Assembly (NCBI RefSeq): GCF_014205165.1
Contig: NZ_JACHMZ010000001.1
Location: forward strand, 7,458,501-7,522,500
Direction of reading: 5' to 3'
DNA: 64,000 nucleotides
Source of the DNA: Micromonospora carbonacea
Lineage (GTDB): Bacteria; Actinomycetota; Actinomycetes; Mycobacteriales; Micromonosporaceae
This document shows, one piece after another, positions 34,736 through 42,986 of this stretch. Positions within the stretch are counted from its first letter, which is position 1; each line of letters begins with the position of its first letter. Below the pieces are notes generated by a model that made no database searches, was not told the DNA's origin, and saw only the letters and a list, made by a program, of their open reading frames with translations. The position numbers and the translations under genes are program-made.

Positions 34736-36049
34736 ATGACCGGTCGGCTGGGGGCCCTGCTGCGGCGGCACCGCGCGGCCGCCGGCCTGACCCAGGAGGA
34801 ACTGGCCGACCTCGCGGGCGTCGCCGTGCGGACGGTGCGCAACCTGGAGCTCGGCCGCGTCGCCCGGCCGCAGCGTCGCACCGTGCAGGAACTGGCCGAC
34901 CGACTCCGCCTCTCCGAGCCGGACCGTTCCCGGCTGCTCACCGCCGCCCGTGGGGGCGGGTGGGACGACGGGGCGGGCTCCCTCCCCGGTGACCTGGCCG
35001 ACTTCGCCGGCCGGGCCGGGGAACTGCGCCGGCTGGCCGGCGCGGCCGAGGCGGCCGGGCGGGCCGGGGTCAGCCGGGTCGTGGTCGTCAGCGGCGTGCC
35101 CGGGGTCGGCAAGTCCAGCCTGGTGGTGCACGCCGCCCACGAGCAGGCGCACCGCTTCCCGGGTGGGCCCCTGTTCGTGGACCTGCGGGGCATGGACGAC
35201 GAGCCGACGACCCTGGCGCAGGCCCTCGACCAGTTGCTGACCGCCCTCGGGGTGACCGCCGCACCGCCCTCCACGGATGCCGGGCTGACCCTCTGGCGCA
35301 CGCTCGCGGCCGACCGGCGCGGCCTGCTGGTGCTGGACGACGCGCGGGACGAGGCGCAGGTACGGCCCCTGCTGCCGGGCGGACCGGGCTGGCTGGTGCT
35401 GGTGTCCAGCCGCAACGCGCTGGCCGGGCTGGTCGGGGCGGACCGGATGCCGCTGGGCGTGCTGTCCGACGCCGAGACGCGCGCCCTGCTCGCCGCGTCG
35501 GTGGGCGGCGGGCGGATCGCCGTCGACAGCCAGGCGGCGGCGGAACTGGGCCGGCTCTGCGGCGGGCTGCCGCTCGCCCTCCGGGCGGCCGTGAACCGGC
35601 TCGCGGTCCGGCCCGAGTGGAGCGCGCAGTGCTTCGTGGAGCGGCTCCGCGACGAGCGCCGCCGGCTCGACCTGCTGCGGGCCGGCGACATCCAGGTACG
35701 CGGCGCGTTCGAACGGTCGTACCGGCTGCTCGACCCGGCCGTCCGGCGCACGTTCCGGCTGCTGGGCGCGGCCCCGCTGGCGCAGTACACCGCGCCGGTG
35801 GCCGCGGCGCTGTCCGGCGAGCCGGTGCCGGTCGCCGAGGACCGGCTCGACAGGCTGGTCGACGCGGGGATGCTCGGCGTCGGCACCGCCCCCGGCCGCT
35901 ACGTCCTGCACCCGCTGCTGGCGCTCTTCGCCGCCGAGCGGCTCGCCGGTGACGAGGCCATCGGGGAGCGGGAGGCGGCCCGGTGCCGGCTGGCGGCCCA
36001 CCTGCGCAGCCGGGGCGCGCTGGCCGAGGGGGCCGACCCCCTCAAGTGA
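34736..36049 (+). CDS. XRE helix-turn-helix / NB-ARC STAND regulator
   Basis: A 437-residue protein. Residues 8-65 are an XRE-type HTH ([29 protein letters not shown]). Residues about 85-330 are an NB-ARC ATPase with P-loop [10 protein letters not shown], Walker [11 protein letters not shown], sensor LVLVSSRN and the GLPLAL motif. The C-terminus is a winged helix with no TPR or WD40 repeats, so it is short for this group. Such proteins are common actinobacterial transcription regulators of specialised metabolism and stress responses. It follows the nuclease gene by 99 nt, with TAACTAT near 34681 as a possible -10. It ends tail to tail with the LuxR gene, the stops overlapping by 8 nt. Confidence 0.8.
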   Translation: MTGRLGALLRRHRAAAGLTQEELADLAGVAVRTVRNLELGRVARPQRRTVQELADRLRLSEPDRSRLLTAARGGGWDDGAGSLPGDLADFAGRAGELRRLAGAAEAAGRAGVSRVVVVSGVPGVGKSSLVVHAAHEQAHRFPGGPLFVDLRGMDDEPTTLAQALDQLLTALGVTAAPPSTDAGLTLWRTLAADRRGLLVLDDARDEAQVRPLLPGGPGWLVLVSSRNALAGLVGADRMPLGVLSDAETRALLAASVGGGRIAVDSQAAAELGRLCGGLPLALRAAVNRLAVRPEWSAQCFVERLRDERRRLDLLRAGDIQVRGAFERSYRLLDPAVRRTFRLLGAAPLAQYTAPVAAALSGEPVPVAEDRLDRLVDAGMLGVGTAPGRYVLHPLLALFAAERLAGDEAIGEREAARCRLAAHLRSRGALAEGADPLK

Positions 36050-36764
36050 CCGGGTCGGCGCTGCCCGGTCGACGCCGCACCAGGCCGAGGGTGATCGCCT
36101 CGCGGGTCAGTTCGGCCTTGTTGCCGACGTCCAGCTTGGACCTGATCCGGGTGAGGTAGGTGTTCACCGTCGCCTCGGAGATGCCGAGCCGGCGGGCGGC
36201 CTGCGCGTGCGTCAGCCCCTGGGCGATCAGCGTCAGCGTCGCGGCCTCGCGGGGAGCGAGCGCGGGCCGGCCGGGCGGCCGGAGACGTGCCCGGTCGCGA
36301 CCGAGGCCCGGCCCCGGCGCGCAGGTGGGCCCCCCGCCGGCCGGGCCCCGAGCGCCGCCGGCCGCCGGCCGCGCCGGGTCCGGGCCGGCCGCGCAGGCCC
36401 GGAGCCGGGCGGACAGCGTCGGGCACAGGTAGAACCCGCCGGCCGCCGCCACGTCGAGGGCGATCCCCAGCTGGGTACGCTCGGTCGCGGTGCTCACCAC
36501 CGACCGCGCGCCGGCCCGGATCGCGTCCAGTGTCGCGCCCTTCGCGGACTCCGGCACCATCACCAGCGTGGGGTGCCGGGCGCAGGACCAGCGGAGCACC
36601 TGCTCCGGCGGGTCGACCAGGACGACGACCGTCCCCGTCCCGGCCGCCACCTCGCTCACCGCGTCGACGGTGCGCAGGCTCCGCACCCGGTCGTTGCCGT
36701 CGATGAGCTGGCGCACCCCGCGCCGGGCCAGCGGCTCGGCCACCACCACACACACGTCGAACAT
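36042..36764 (-). CDS. LuxR-family regulator with degenerate receiver-like domain (1)
   Basis: A 240-residue protein. Residues 1-115 look like a response-regulator receiver fold ([27 protein letters not shown] with a strand-3 aspartate) but without the usual acidic pair and phosphoacceptor context. A Pro/Gly/Arg-rich linker follows. The C-terminal 65 residues are a LuxR HTH ([33 protein letters not shown]). The ATG at 36764 has GAGAGGTGGG upstream. It lies 74 nt from a second LuxR gene on the same strand and probably co-transcribed. The injection-system operon lies beyond. Such regulators often accompany actinobacterial eCIS loci. Confidence 0.83.
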   Translation of the reverse strand: MFDVCVVVAEPLARRGVRQLIDGNDRVRSLRTVDAVSEVAAGTGTVVVLVDPPEQVLRWSCARHPTLVMVPESAKGATLDAIRAGARSVVSTATERTQLGIALDVAAAGGFYLCPTLSARLRACAAGPDPARPAAGGARGPAGGGPTCAPGPGLGRDRARLRPPGRPALAPREAATLTLIAQGLTHAQAARRLGISEATVNTYLTRIRSKLDVGNKAELTREAITLGLVRRRPGSADPVT

Positions 36765-36838
36765 CGCCCACCTCTCGGTGAGCAGTCAACTACGCTGCGG
36801 GTGGCGGGGCGAGGCAAGACGACCGGCAAGAACGCCCG

Positions 36839-37363
36839 TCACGCCGACAGGTAGCCGAGTTCCACCGCCCGCCGGGTCAGCTCCGCCTTGTTGGCGGCCC
36901 CGAGCTTGCGGCGCAGCCGCTTGGCGTACGTGTTGACGGTCTGCTCCGTGACGCCGAGGCGGTGGGCGACCTGCCGGTGGGTGAGGCCCTGCGCGATGCA
37001 CCGCAGCGTCTCCACCTCCCGGGGGCCCAGCGACACCTCCGGCGCGCCTGGGGCCGCCCACCCGCCGCCGTCGGTCCGGCCGCCGACCAGCGTCGCCACG
37101 CTCCGCGACAGGTACGACCCGCCGGTGAGCACCGCCGAGCGGGCCAGCTCCAGCTCGTCGACGCCGTCGCCGTCGCGCAGGACGGCCCGGGCCCCGGCGG
37201 CGAGCAACGCCAGCGGGTCGACCGTCGTGGCGCGGGGCAGCACGAGCAGCACCAGCCCGTCGGCGGTGAGCGCGGCCAGTTCCGGCCAGCGTTCGCCGCT
37301 CAGGCGGTCCCACCGGACGACGACCGGCGCGGGGCCGGCGTCGGGCGGATCGACGGTCGGCAT
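36839..37363 (-). CDS. LuxR-family regulator (2)
   Basis: A 174-residue protein with a shortened receiver-like N-terminus ([36 protein letters not shown]) and a LuxR HTH at the C-terminus ([33 protein letters not shown]). The HTH is closely related to that of the adjacent LuxR gene, which suggests a tandem duplication followed by loss of part of the first domain. The ATG at 37363 has GGGAG upstream. It is divergent from the BTAD gene across a 271-nt region that holds a 13-bp inverted repeat. Confidence 0.82.
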   Translation of the reverse strand: MPTVDPPDAGPAPVVVRWDRLSGERWPELAALTADGLVLLVLPRATTVDPLALLAAGARAVLRDGDGVDELELARSAVLTGGSYLSRSVATLVGGRTDGGGWAAPGAPEVSLGPREVETLRCIAQGLTHRQVAHRLGVTEQTVNTYAKRLRRKLGAANKAELTRRAVELGYLSA

Positions 37364-37414
37364 CAGGTTGCTCCCGGGAAGGAGGGACGCCCGGACCCCG
37401 GCGGGTACCGAGCG

Positions 37415-37427
37415 CTACCGATGGTAG
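37415..37427. promoter_or_regulatory. Inverted repeat in divergent promoter region
   Basis: CTACCGATGGTAG is a perfect 5-3-5 inverted repeat between the divergent LuxR and BTAD genes, 52 nt from the LuxR start codon. On the minus strand it contains TACCAT, a possible -10. It could be the operator of one of the nearby HTH regulators. Confidence 0.35.
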
Positions 37428-37634
37428 ATGCCGGAGAAGTCCCCAAAATGACGGCTGTCCATGTCCCCCGCGCGCCGCGCACACTGTCCCCCGCGGCGTC
37501 GACGTCGCCACCTCCCATCATCGGCCGTCCCGCCCGCGCCGTCCCGGCGTCGTCGCCTGCGCGGCCCGGTGCCGGCGTCCGGCGCGGACCGGCGCGCGGT
37601 CGGCGTCGCCGTGGCGACAAGGGAGACGGATCAC

Positions 37635-38426
37635 ATGACTTCGAGGGAGCGCCCGATCGATCCGGCGGCACATCCGGGCCTGTGGCTGCGGTGCTTCGGC
37701 GGGTTCCGGCTGGAGCTGGACGGCGTCCCGGTCGGCTGGTCGGGCGTCCGGCCCCGGGTCCGGACGCTGATGCGCTACCTGGCGGCCGAGGCCGGCCGGC
37801 CCGTGCACCGGGAGCGGATCATGGCAGCGCTCTGGCCGGAGCTGCCGGAGCGGGCCGCCGTCAACAACCTGCACGTGAGCGTGTCGACCCTGCGCACCTT
37901 CCTGGAGCCCGGGGTGGCCCGGGGCGCGTCCCGGTTCGTCGTGCGGGACGGGGCCTCCTACCTGCTGGACCCCGGGCCGGGCGGCGGCAGCGACGTGCTG
38001 GCCTTCGAGGCGGCGCTGGCCATCGCCCGGCGCGCCGGGCCGACCGGCGACGCCACGGCGGTCACCGGGGCGCTGCGCGGCGCACTCGACCACTACACGG
38101 GTGACCTGCTGCCGGAGGACGGGACCGCCGAATGGGTGGTCGCGGACCGGGAGCGGTACCGCGCGCGGGCGACGGAGGCGGCGGCGCTGCTCGCGCGGGT
38201 GGAACTGGACCAGGGGCGGGCGCGGGCGGCGGCGCTGGCCGCCCGGCGGGCACTGGAGCTGGACGGCTACCACGACGACGGCTGGCGGCTGCTCGTGGCC
38301 GCACAGCGCCGGGCCGGCGACGTGGCCGCGTCCCGGCGCAGCCAGCAGACGTACGAGCGGGTGCTCCGGTCGCTGGGCGTGCCCCGCCCGGCGGGCGTGC
38401 GGCCCGTGCACGTCACGGCCGCCTGA
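37635..38426 (+). CDS. BTAD-domain (SARP/AfsR-type) transcriptional regulator
   Basis: A 263-residue regulator. Residues 10-95 are an OmpR-type winged helix (FRLELDGVPVGWSGVRPRVR, HRERIMAALWPE, NNLHVSVSTLRTFLEP). Residues 110-260 are a bacterial transcriptional activator domain (BTAD) with TPR-like helices. It has the size of small SARP activators, which turn on specialised-metabolite operons, but it is beside the injection system rather than the biosynthetic cluster. The ATG at 37635 has GGGAG about 9 nt upstream. It converges on the zinc-ribbon gene, with stops overlapping by 14 nt. Confidence 0.82.
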   Translation: MTSRERPIDPAAHPGLWLRCFGGFRLELDGVPVGWSGVRPRVRTLMRYLAAEAGRPVHRERIMAALWPELPERAAVNNLHVSVSTLRTFLEPGVARGASRFVVRDGASYLLDPGPGGGSDVLAFEAALAIARRAGPTGDATAVTGALRGALDHYTGDLLPEDGTAEWVVADRERYRARATEAAALLARVELDQGRARAAALAARRALELDGYHDDGWRLLVAAQRRAGDVAASRRSQQTYERVLRSLGVPRPAGVRPVHVTAA

Positions 38427-39603
38427 ACACCTCCACCTCGGCCAGCGCCACCTCCCGTCCCCGCTGCGCACCGTAGCTGGCGTCGATGGTCAACCGGAGC
38501 CGGGTCACCCCGCCGACGACGTGGTGGAAGGTCTGCGGCCCCGGCCGGTCGCTCAGGCGCAGCTGCCGGGTGCTGCTCGGGCCGTCCCCGGTCCACAGGG
38601 TCAGCGTCAGCTCGGCCGGCCGCGCCTGCCGCACGAAGACGTCCTGCTGCGGCGACGCCCCGGTGTGCACGATCAGGTCCATCAGCCGGATCGGCGGGTC
38701 GAAGGTCAGCTCCACGTACTGCCCGGTGGCGGGCCGGTCGGCGGCGGGCGCCCAGTACCGGTTGTTGAGGCCGTCCACCAGGGACCGGGCGGGATGCCCG
38801 CGCGCCTCGCTGGAGGCCACCACGGCGCTGGGCAGGACGGCCTCGGGCGTCGCCGTGCGGTCGCGGACCGCGTCGACGGCCCGGGGGCCGAACCGGACCG
38901 CCGCCCAGGCCGCCGCGGCGAGCAGAGCCAGGACGAGGAGCACCGCGAGCAGCCGGCGCAGCCCGCCCCGGCCGGGCCGCCGCCGGGGCCAGCGCAGGCG
39001 ACGCCACCACGGCACGGCCGCCGCCGGGCCCGCCGGCGCGGCCAGCGGCCCGCCGCAGCGGCGGCAGAACGACCGGCCGGCCGGGTTGCCGGTGCCGCAG
39101 GCCGGGCAGACCACGTCGTCGGGCGCGCCGGCGGCGTCCCCGGCGAAGTCGCGGACCACCGGCGCGGGGGCCACGGGCAGCCCGGGCCGCACCGCACGGG
39201 GCTGGTCGGCGGCGGGCGGCGGCTCGGCGGGGGCCGCCGCGGGCACCGGATCGGACCGGTCGGGCCCGTCGTCGTCGACGGGAGGCACCGGCACGACGAG
39301 CGCGGCGGCCCGCCGCGCGGCGGTGTCCTCGGCGGCGGTGCCGGGCGCGGCGGCGGTGTCCGCGCCGGGCCCGGCGGTGTCCCCGGCCACGCTCTCCCCG
39401 GCCCCGGCCCCGGCGTCCCCGGCCCCGGTGTCCCGGGCGGCGTCGGTCGCGGTGTCCCGCGCCGCAGGCGCCCCGACGGCGGTGGCCGTGGCCGCCGGGG
39501 CGGGCGGCGGCACGGGGTCGTTCCAGGCGAGGAACGCGCCGCAGTTGCCGCAGAAACCGTCGCCGGGCGTCACCTCGGCGCCGCAGTTGTCGCAGGTCCT
39601 CAT
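38413..39603 (-). CDS. Zinc-ribbon, single-pass membrane protein with discoidin-like C-terminus (eCIS locus)
   Basis: A 396-residue protein. Two zinc ribbons (CDNCGAEVTPGDGFCGNCG at the N-terminus and CPACGTGNPAGRSFCRRCG near residue 185) are separated by an Ala/Pro/Asp-rich disordered stretch. A basic patch and one membrane helix (LLAVLLVLALLAAAAWAAV) follow. The extracytoplasmic C-terminus resembles F5/8-type or NADase-associated glycan-binding domains (DGLNNRYWAP, GQYVELTFDPPIRLMDLIVH). It is the last gene of the main injection-system operon. A plausible role is membrane or envelope anchoring of the particle. The start overlaps the tail protein stop by 4 nt. Confidence 0.78.
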   Translation of the reverse strand: MRTCDNCGAEVTPGDGFCGNCGAFLAWNDPVPPPAPAATATAVGAPAARDTATDAARDTGAGDAGAGAGESVAGDTAGPGADTAAAPGTAAEDTAARRAAALVVPVPPVDDDGPDRSDPVPAAAPAEPPPAADQPRAVRPGLPVAPAPVVRDFAGDAAGAPDDVVCPACGTGNPAGRSFCRRCGGPLAAPAGPAAAVPWWRRLRWPRRRPGRGGLRRLLAVLLVLALLAAAAWAAVRFGPRAVDAVRDRTATPEAVLPSAVVASSEARGHPARSLVDGLNNRYWAPAADRPATGQYVELTFDPPIRLMDLIVHTGASPQQDVFVRQARPAELTLTLWTGDGPSSTRQLRLSDRPGPQTFHHVVGGVTRLRLTIDASYGAQRGREVALAEVEVFRRP

Positions 39604-40169
39604 CGCGCCCCGCCCGTCGCCGCGCCGCCGTCGGGCGGCAGCACCTCCACCGTGTACGGCACGTGCGCCGGCCGGTTCGCCTCGATGACCGCCCGCAGCC
39701 GCGCTGCGAGGGCCGGGCCCGGCTCGGCGACGCGGATCCGCACCGTCAGGGCCGGCTCGGGGGAGCCGGGCAGCTCGCCGCCGGGGGTGGCCGACCAGGT
39801 GGTGCCGCCGCTCTCGACGATCTCCGCGGCGAGTCCCGTGGCGAGTCGCACCTCCTCGGCGAGCGCGGCGGCCGTGCCGCGTACGCGGTGCCGGGCGACC
39901 GCACCGGCGACCACCCGCCGACGGCCGTCGCCGGCCCCGTCGGGCGGGCCACCGGCGGCGACCCAGCCGCCCAGCCAGTCCACGAAGTCGGGCGGGGCCA
40001 GCGCCGGGTCGAAGTACGCCCACAGGCTGTCCAGGGTGACGTGCACCGGCGCGATCACCTGGTCGTACGCGCCGGTCAGGCGCTGGGCCAGGTCGTCGGC
40101 GGCGTAGACGGCGGGCAGCCGCCGGCCCAGCGGATCGGGCGTGGCCAGCCCCTCGACGGCGGCGCGCAT
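39600..40169 (-). CDS. Phage tail protein I-like baseplate component
   Basis: A 189-residue protein resembling the phage P2 gpI / TIGR02242 tail protein family (LPAVYAADDLAQRLTGAYDQ, DSLWAYFDPALAPPDFVDWL, HRVRGTAAALAEEVRLATG). In eCIS particles this corresponds to the Afp12-type baseplate outer component. The ATG at 40169 has AGGAGG 8 nt upstream and is preferred over an in-frame GTG at 40193 that would overlap the preceding gene. It follows baseplate J by 16 nt, as in other contractile systems. Confidence 0.83.
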   Translation of the reverse strand: MRAAVEGLATPDPLGRRLPAVYAADDLAQRLTGAYDQVIAPVHVTLDSLWAYFDPALAPPDFVDWLGGWVAAGGPPDGAGDGRRRVVAGAVARHRVRGTAAALAEEVRLATGLAAEIVESGGTTWSATPGGELPGSPEPALTVRIRVAEPGPALAARLRAVIEANRPAHVPYTVEVLPPDGGAATGGAR

Positions 40170-40185
40170 GCGAGCCCCCTCCTGC

Positions 40186-42147
40186 TCAGGCACCCGACCG
40201 GTGCTCGTCGACGCGGACCTGGTGCTGGTGGGAGAAGACGAGGGCGTGCCGGTCCAGCTCGATCCGGGTCACCTGCTCGCCCCGGCGGCCCGTCAGCGGG
40301 TCGGCGGGGAACATGCGTACCTCCTCGACGACCTCGACCCCCGGCAGCCGTTGCAGGACCCCGAAGACCTCGCCGGAGTGCACCTGCCGCCCGAACGGCC
40401 AGCCGGTCCCCTCCGGCCCGCCGCGCACCGGGTCGAGATAGCGGTAGAGGGTGGCCGTCGCTTCGGCCCGGAGCTGGGCGACGGCGGTGTCGGGGCGGGG
40501 GACGAGCCGGGCGACGACCGTGACGCCCTGGTAGAAGGGCGGCTCCACGACCAGCCGCGCCCCGATCGGGCGGCGGGCGTCCAGGTGCTCGGCGATGGTG
40601 GCGAGCATCCCGTCCGGGGGGACGAGGTCCTCGAAGTGGAGGCGGCCCTCCTCGTCGGCGACGGCCTCCGGCACCACCAGCAGGCGTACGCCGCCGGCCG
40701 CGCTGCCGTCACCGGCGGGCAGGCACCGGACCCGGGCGGCGGCCGGGCACGCCTGCCTTGCCAGCAGCTCGTAGTCGCGGGCGGTGACCGCCCGGTCCTG
40801 GGCCCGCAGCTGCACCGGCCCGCGCAGCCGGGCCTCCGCGACGGTCTCCCCGTCGACGCCGCCGGTGGCGGGGGCCCGGTTCTCCACCCGCGACACGTAC
40901 GGCATCGAGCTGCGCAGCACGGCCAGGGCGCCCCGGGCGACGTTGCCGCTGTGCCCGCCCCCGGTGCGGTAGCGCCGCACCCGGATCCGGGAACCGGCCG
41001 TCGGCACGGCACCGTAGCGGCGCAGGGTGCCGTCGGGCTGCCGGACCGCCGGACCGAACAGGATCTCCCCGGCGGTGCGGTCGACGACGACGTGCCGGTC
41101 GCCCGGCCCGGATCCGCCGAAGGTCTCCACCTCCGTCCACTCCAGCCACCCGGTGCCGTCGCTGCTCTCCACCACCAGCGGGTGGTCGTCGGGGACGATG
41201 GGCGGCCGGGCCACCGTCAGCCGCTGGCCGGGCACCCCCTCCGCCTCGCCGACCTGCTCGCCGAGGACCGTCTCGGCGTGCACGGCGCCGACCGTGCCGC
41301 CGATCGTGGCCGCCTCCACCGAACGCACCGTCGGCGACGCGGCGTAGAACGGCTGGCCGGGACGGGCCGCCACCAGCCGGCACCGCAGCCAGCCGGCCCG
41401 CTGCCCGGCCACCACGGAGGTGACGTGGGCGGCGGGCACGTGCAGCACCACCTCGCCGGGCCGGTTCAGCCCGCCGGTGTCGTCGTGGTCGACGACGCAC
41501 GGCGACCAGCCCTCACCCGTCCACGCCTCCCACACCAGCGGCGGCTGGCGTGGGTCGACGCCCACGCCCTCCACCCGGCTGTCCATCCGCAGCAGCACCG
41601 CGCAGGACGGCACGGCGGCGGAGAGGCCGACGAGCATGGCGTCGCCCACCGACGGGACGGCGGGGAAGCAGGACACGTCCCGGCCGTCGAGCAGTTCCTC
41701 CGTCCGGTCCGCCGGCGGGCCCTCGGCGGGGTGGCTGCGCAGCCGGGCCAGCTCGCAGGGCACCACCGCCAGGTCCGCCGCGGTGGTGAACACGACGGCC
41801 TCGTCGGTCTGGGTGCGTTCGGTGCCGACCTCCGTGCCGGCGCGCAGCACCACCGGCTGCGTCTGCGGGCCCGACAGCCAGAACGTGACGTCACCCCGGG
41901 CGGCGGTGGGCGGGAACGGCCGCACCCCGATCAGGTCGAGGAACGCCAGGTAGTTCTTCTCCGGCACCCGGTTGAGCCGGTAGAGCAACTGGTCGACCAT
42001 GTGGGCGAACGTCTCGACGAGGGTCACCCCGGGGTCGGAGACGTTGTGGTCGCTCCACTCCGGGCAGCGCTGCTGGATGAAGCGTTTCGCCTCGTCGACG
42101 AGCTGCTGGAAGCGGCGGTCGTCCAGGTTGGGCGCGGGCAGCGGCAT
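40186..42147 (-). CDS. Baseplate J-like assembly protein
   Basis: A 653-residue baseplate wedge protein of the gpJ/Afp11 type. The N-terminus LDDRRFQQLVDEAKRFIQQR and DPGVTLVETFAHMVDQLLYR is characteristic. The C-terminal half has YELLARQACPAAARVRCLP and FGRQVHSGEVFGVLQRLPGV, the conserved gpJ domain. The ATG at 42147 shares its A with the stop of the gp25 gene (TGATG), which fixes the start. With gp25 and the gpI-like protein it builds the wedge that triggers sheath contraction. Confidence 0.9.
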   Translation of the reverse strand: MPLPAPNLDDRRFQQLVDEAKRFIQQRCPEWSDHNVSDPGVTLVETFAHMVDQLLYRLNRVPEKNYLAFLDLIGVRPFPPTAARGDVTFWLSGPQTQPVVLRAGTEVGTERTQTDEAVVFTTAADLAVVPCELARLRSHPAEGPPADRTEELLDGRDVSCFPAVPSVGDAMLVGLSAAVPSCAVLLRMDSRVEGVGVDPRQPPLVWEAWTGEGWSPCVVDHDDTGGLNRPGEVVLHVPAAHVTSVVAGQRAGWLRCRLVAARPGQPFYAASPTVRSVEAATIGGTVGAVHAETVLGEQVGEAEGVPGQRLTVARPPIVPDDHPLVVESSDGTGWLEWTEVETFGGSGPGDRHVVVDRTAGEILFGPAVRQPDGTLRRYGAVPTAGSRIRVRRYRTGGGHSGNVARGALAVLRSSMPYVSRVENRAPATGGVDGETVAEARLRGPVQLRAQDRAVTARDYELLARQACPAAARVRCLPAGDGSAAGGVRLLVVPEAVADEEGRLHFEDLVPPDGMLATIAEHLDARRPIGARLVVEPPFYQGVTVVARLVPRPDTAVAQLRAEATATLYRYLDPVRGGPEGTGWPFGRQVHSGEVFGVLQRLPGVEVVEEVRMFPADPLTGRRGEQVTRIELDRHALVFSHQHQVRVDEHRSGA

Positions 42148-42593
42148 CAGGCGGCGCTTTCCTCGTGGTTGCTTCCCCCGGGCGAGCGGGCGCTCTCCTC
42201 GTGGGAGGGGATGACATAGAACGGGAAGACCAGGTTGCGCGGGTCGTTGGTGCCCCGGATCGAGTAGCGGACGTCGATGTAGAGCAGGCCGGCGTCCTCG
42301 GCGTCGAAGTTGATCACCACGTCGGTGACGTCGATGCGCGGCTCCCACCGGTCCAGCGCCCGGCGCACCTCGAAGGCGATCCGCCCGGCGGTGTTCTCGT
42401 CGGCCGGGGCGAAGACGTAGTCGTGCACCCCGCAGCCGAACTCCGGCCGCATCGGCCGCTCGCCCGGCGCGGTGCCGAGGATGAGCCCGATCGCCTCGAC
42501 GATCTCCCGTTCCCGGTCCACCAGGGCGATCCCGCCGGTGGCGTCGGTGCGCAGCGGGAACGCCCAGCCCGCCCCGATGAACTGCTCGGCCAC
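42147..42593 (-). CDS. gp25-like baseplate protein (GPW family)
   Basis: A 148-residue GPW/gp25 (Afp9-type) protein. GWAFPLRTDATGGIALVDRE and IGLILGTAPGERPMRPEFGC carry the family signature EPR-like core, followed by RALDRWEPRIDVTDV. This protein initiates sheath polymerisation at the baseplate. The last 20 residues contain a duplicated HEESA unit not seen in typical members. Start at 42593, 8 nt after the PAAR gene stop. Confidence 0.9.
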   Translation of the reverse strand: MAEQFIGAGWAFPLRTDATGGIALVDREREIVEAIGLILGTAPGERPMRPEFGCGVHDYVFAPADENTAGRIAFEVRRALDRWEPRIDVTDVVINFDAEDAGLLYIDVRYSIRGTNDPRNLVFPFYVIPSHEESARSPGGSNHEESAA

Positions 42594-42600
42594 CGCCGCC

Positions 42601-42972
42601 TCACCCGCCGATCAGCACGGTCGTCGCCCCGGTGCTCACCACGGCCTTGCAGGTGGTGGCGTCGCCGCGCCGGGCCGCCTGGTGTCCGCCGATCAGCACC
42701 CGGCGCAGCGGCGGCGGCACCGCCGGCACGATCCGGTTGGTCAGCAGGAGCACGGCGTGCTGCGGTGGCTTCTCGCAGACGCAGACCGTGCCGACCACGG
42801 CGGCCGGCTTGCCGGCGATGAGCACGCTGGACACCCCGAGCAGCGGGGCGCCGGGCGTGCCCGGCGGCAGGGCCTGCCCGCCCGGCGGCCCGATGGTCCC
42901 CGTGGGCGGCCCCGGGGTGACCCCGGTGGCCAGGTGGCTGATCTTGTCACCGATGCGCGCGGCCGGCGGCAT
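42601..42972 (-). CDS. PAAR-like spike tip protein
   Basis: A 123-residue PAAR-type protein. PAARIGDKISH at the N-terminus, several Gly/Pro turns, GVSSVLIAGKPAAVVGTVC and the terminal repeat STGATTVLIGG are characteristic of the PAAR fold that sharpens the VgrG spike. Cysteines and histidines that could bind the tip metal are present (CVCEK, GGHQ, TTCK). It lies 14 nt downstream of VgrG, the usual order. Confidence 0.9.
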   Translation of the reverse strand: MPPAARIGDKISHLATGVTPGPPTGTIGPPGGQALPPGTPGAPLLGVSSVLIAGKPAAVVGTVCVCEKPPQHAVLLLTNRIVPAVPPPLRRVLIGGHQAARRGDATTCKAVVSTGATTVLIGG

Positions 42973-42986
42973 GAGCGTCCCTCCGG

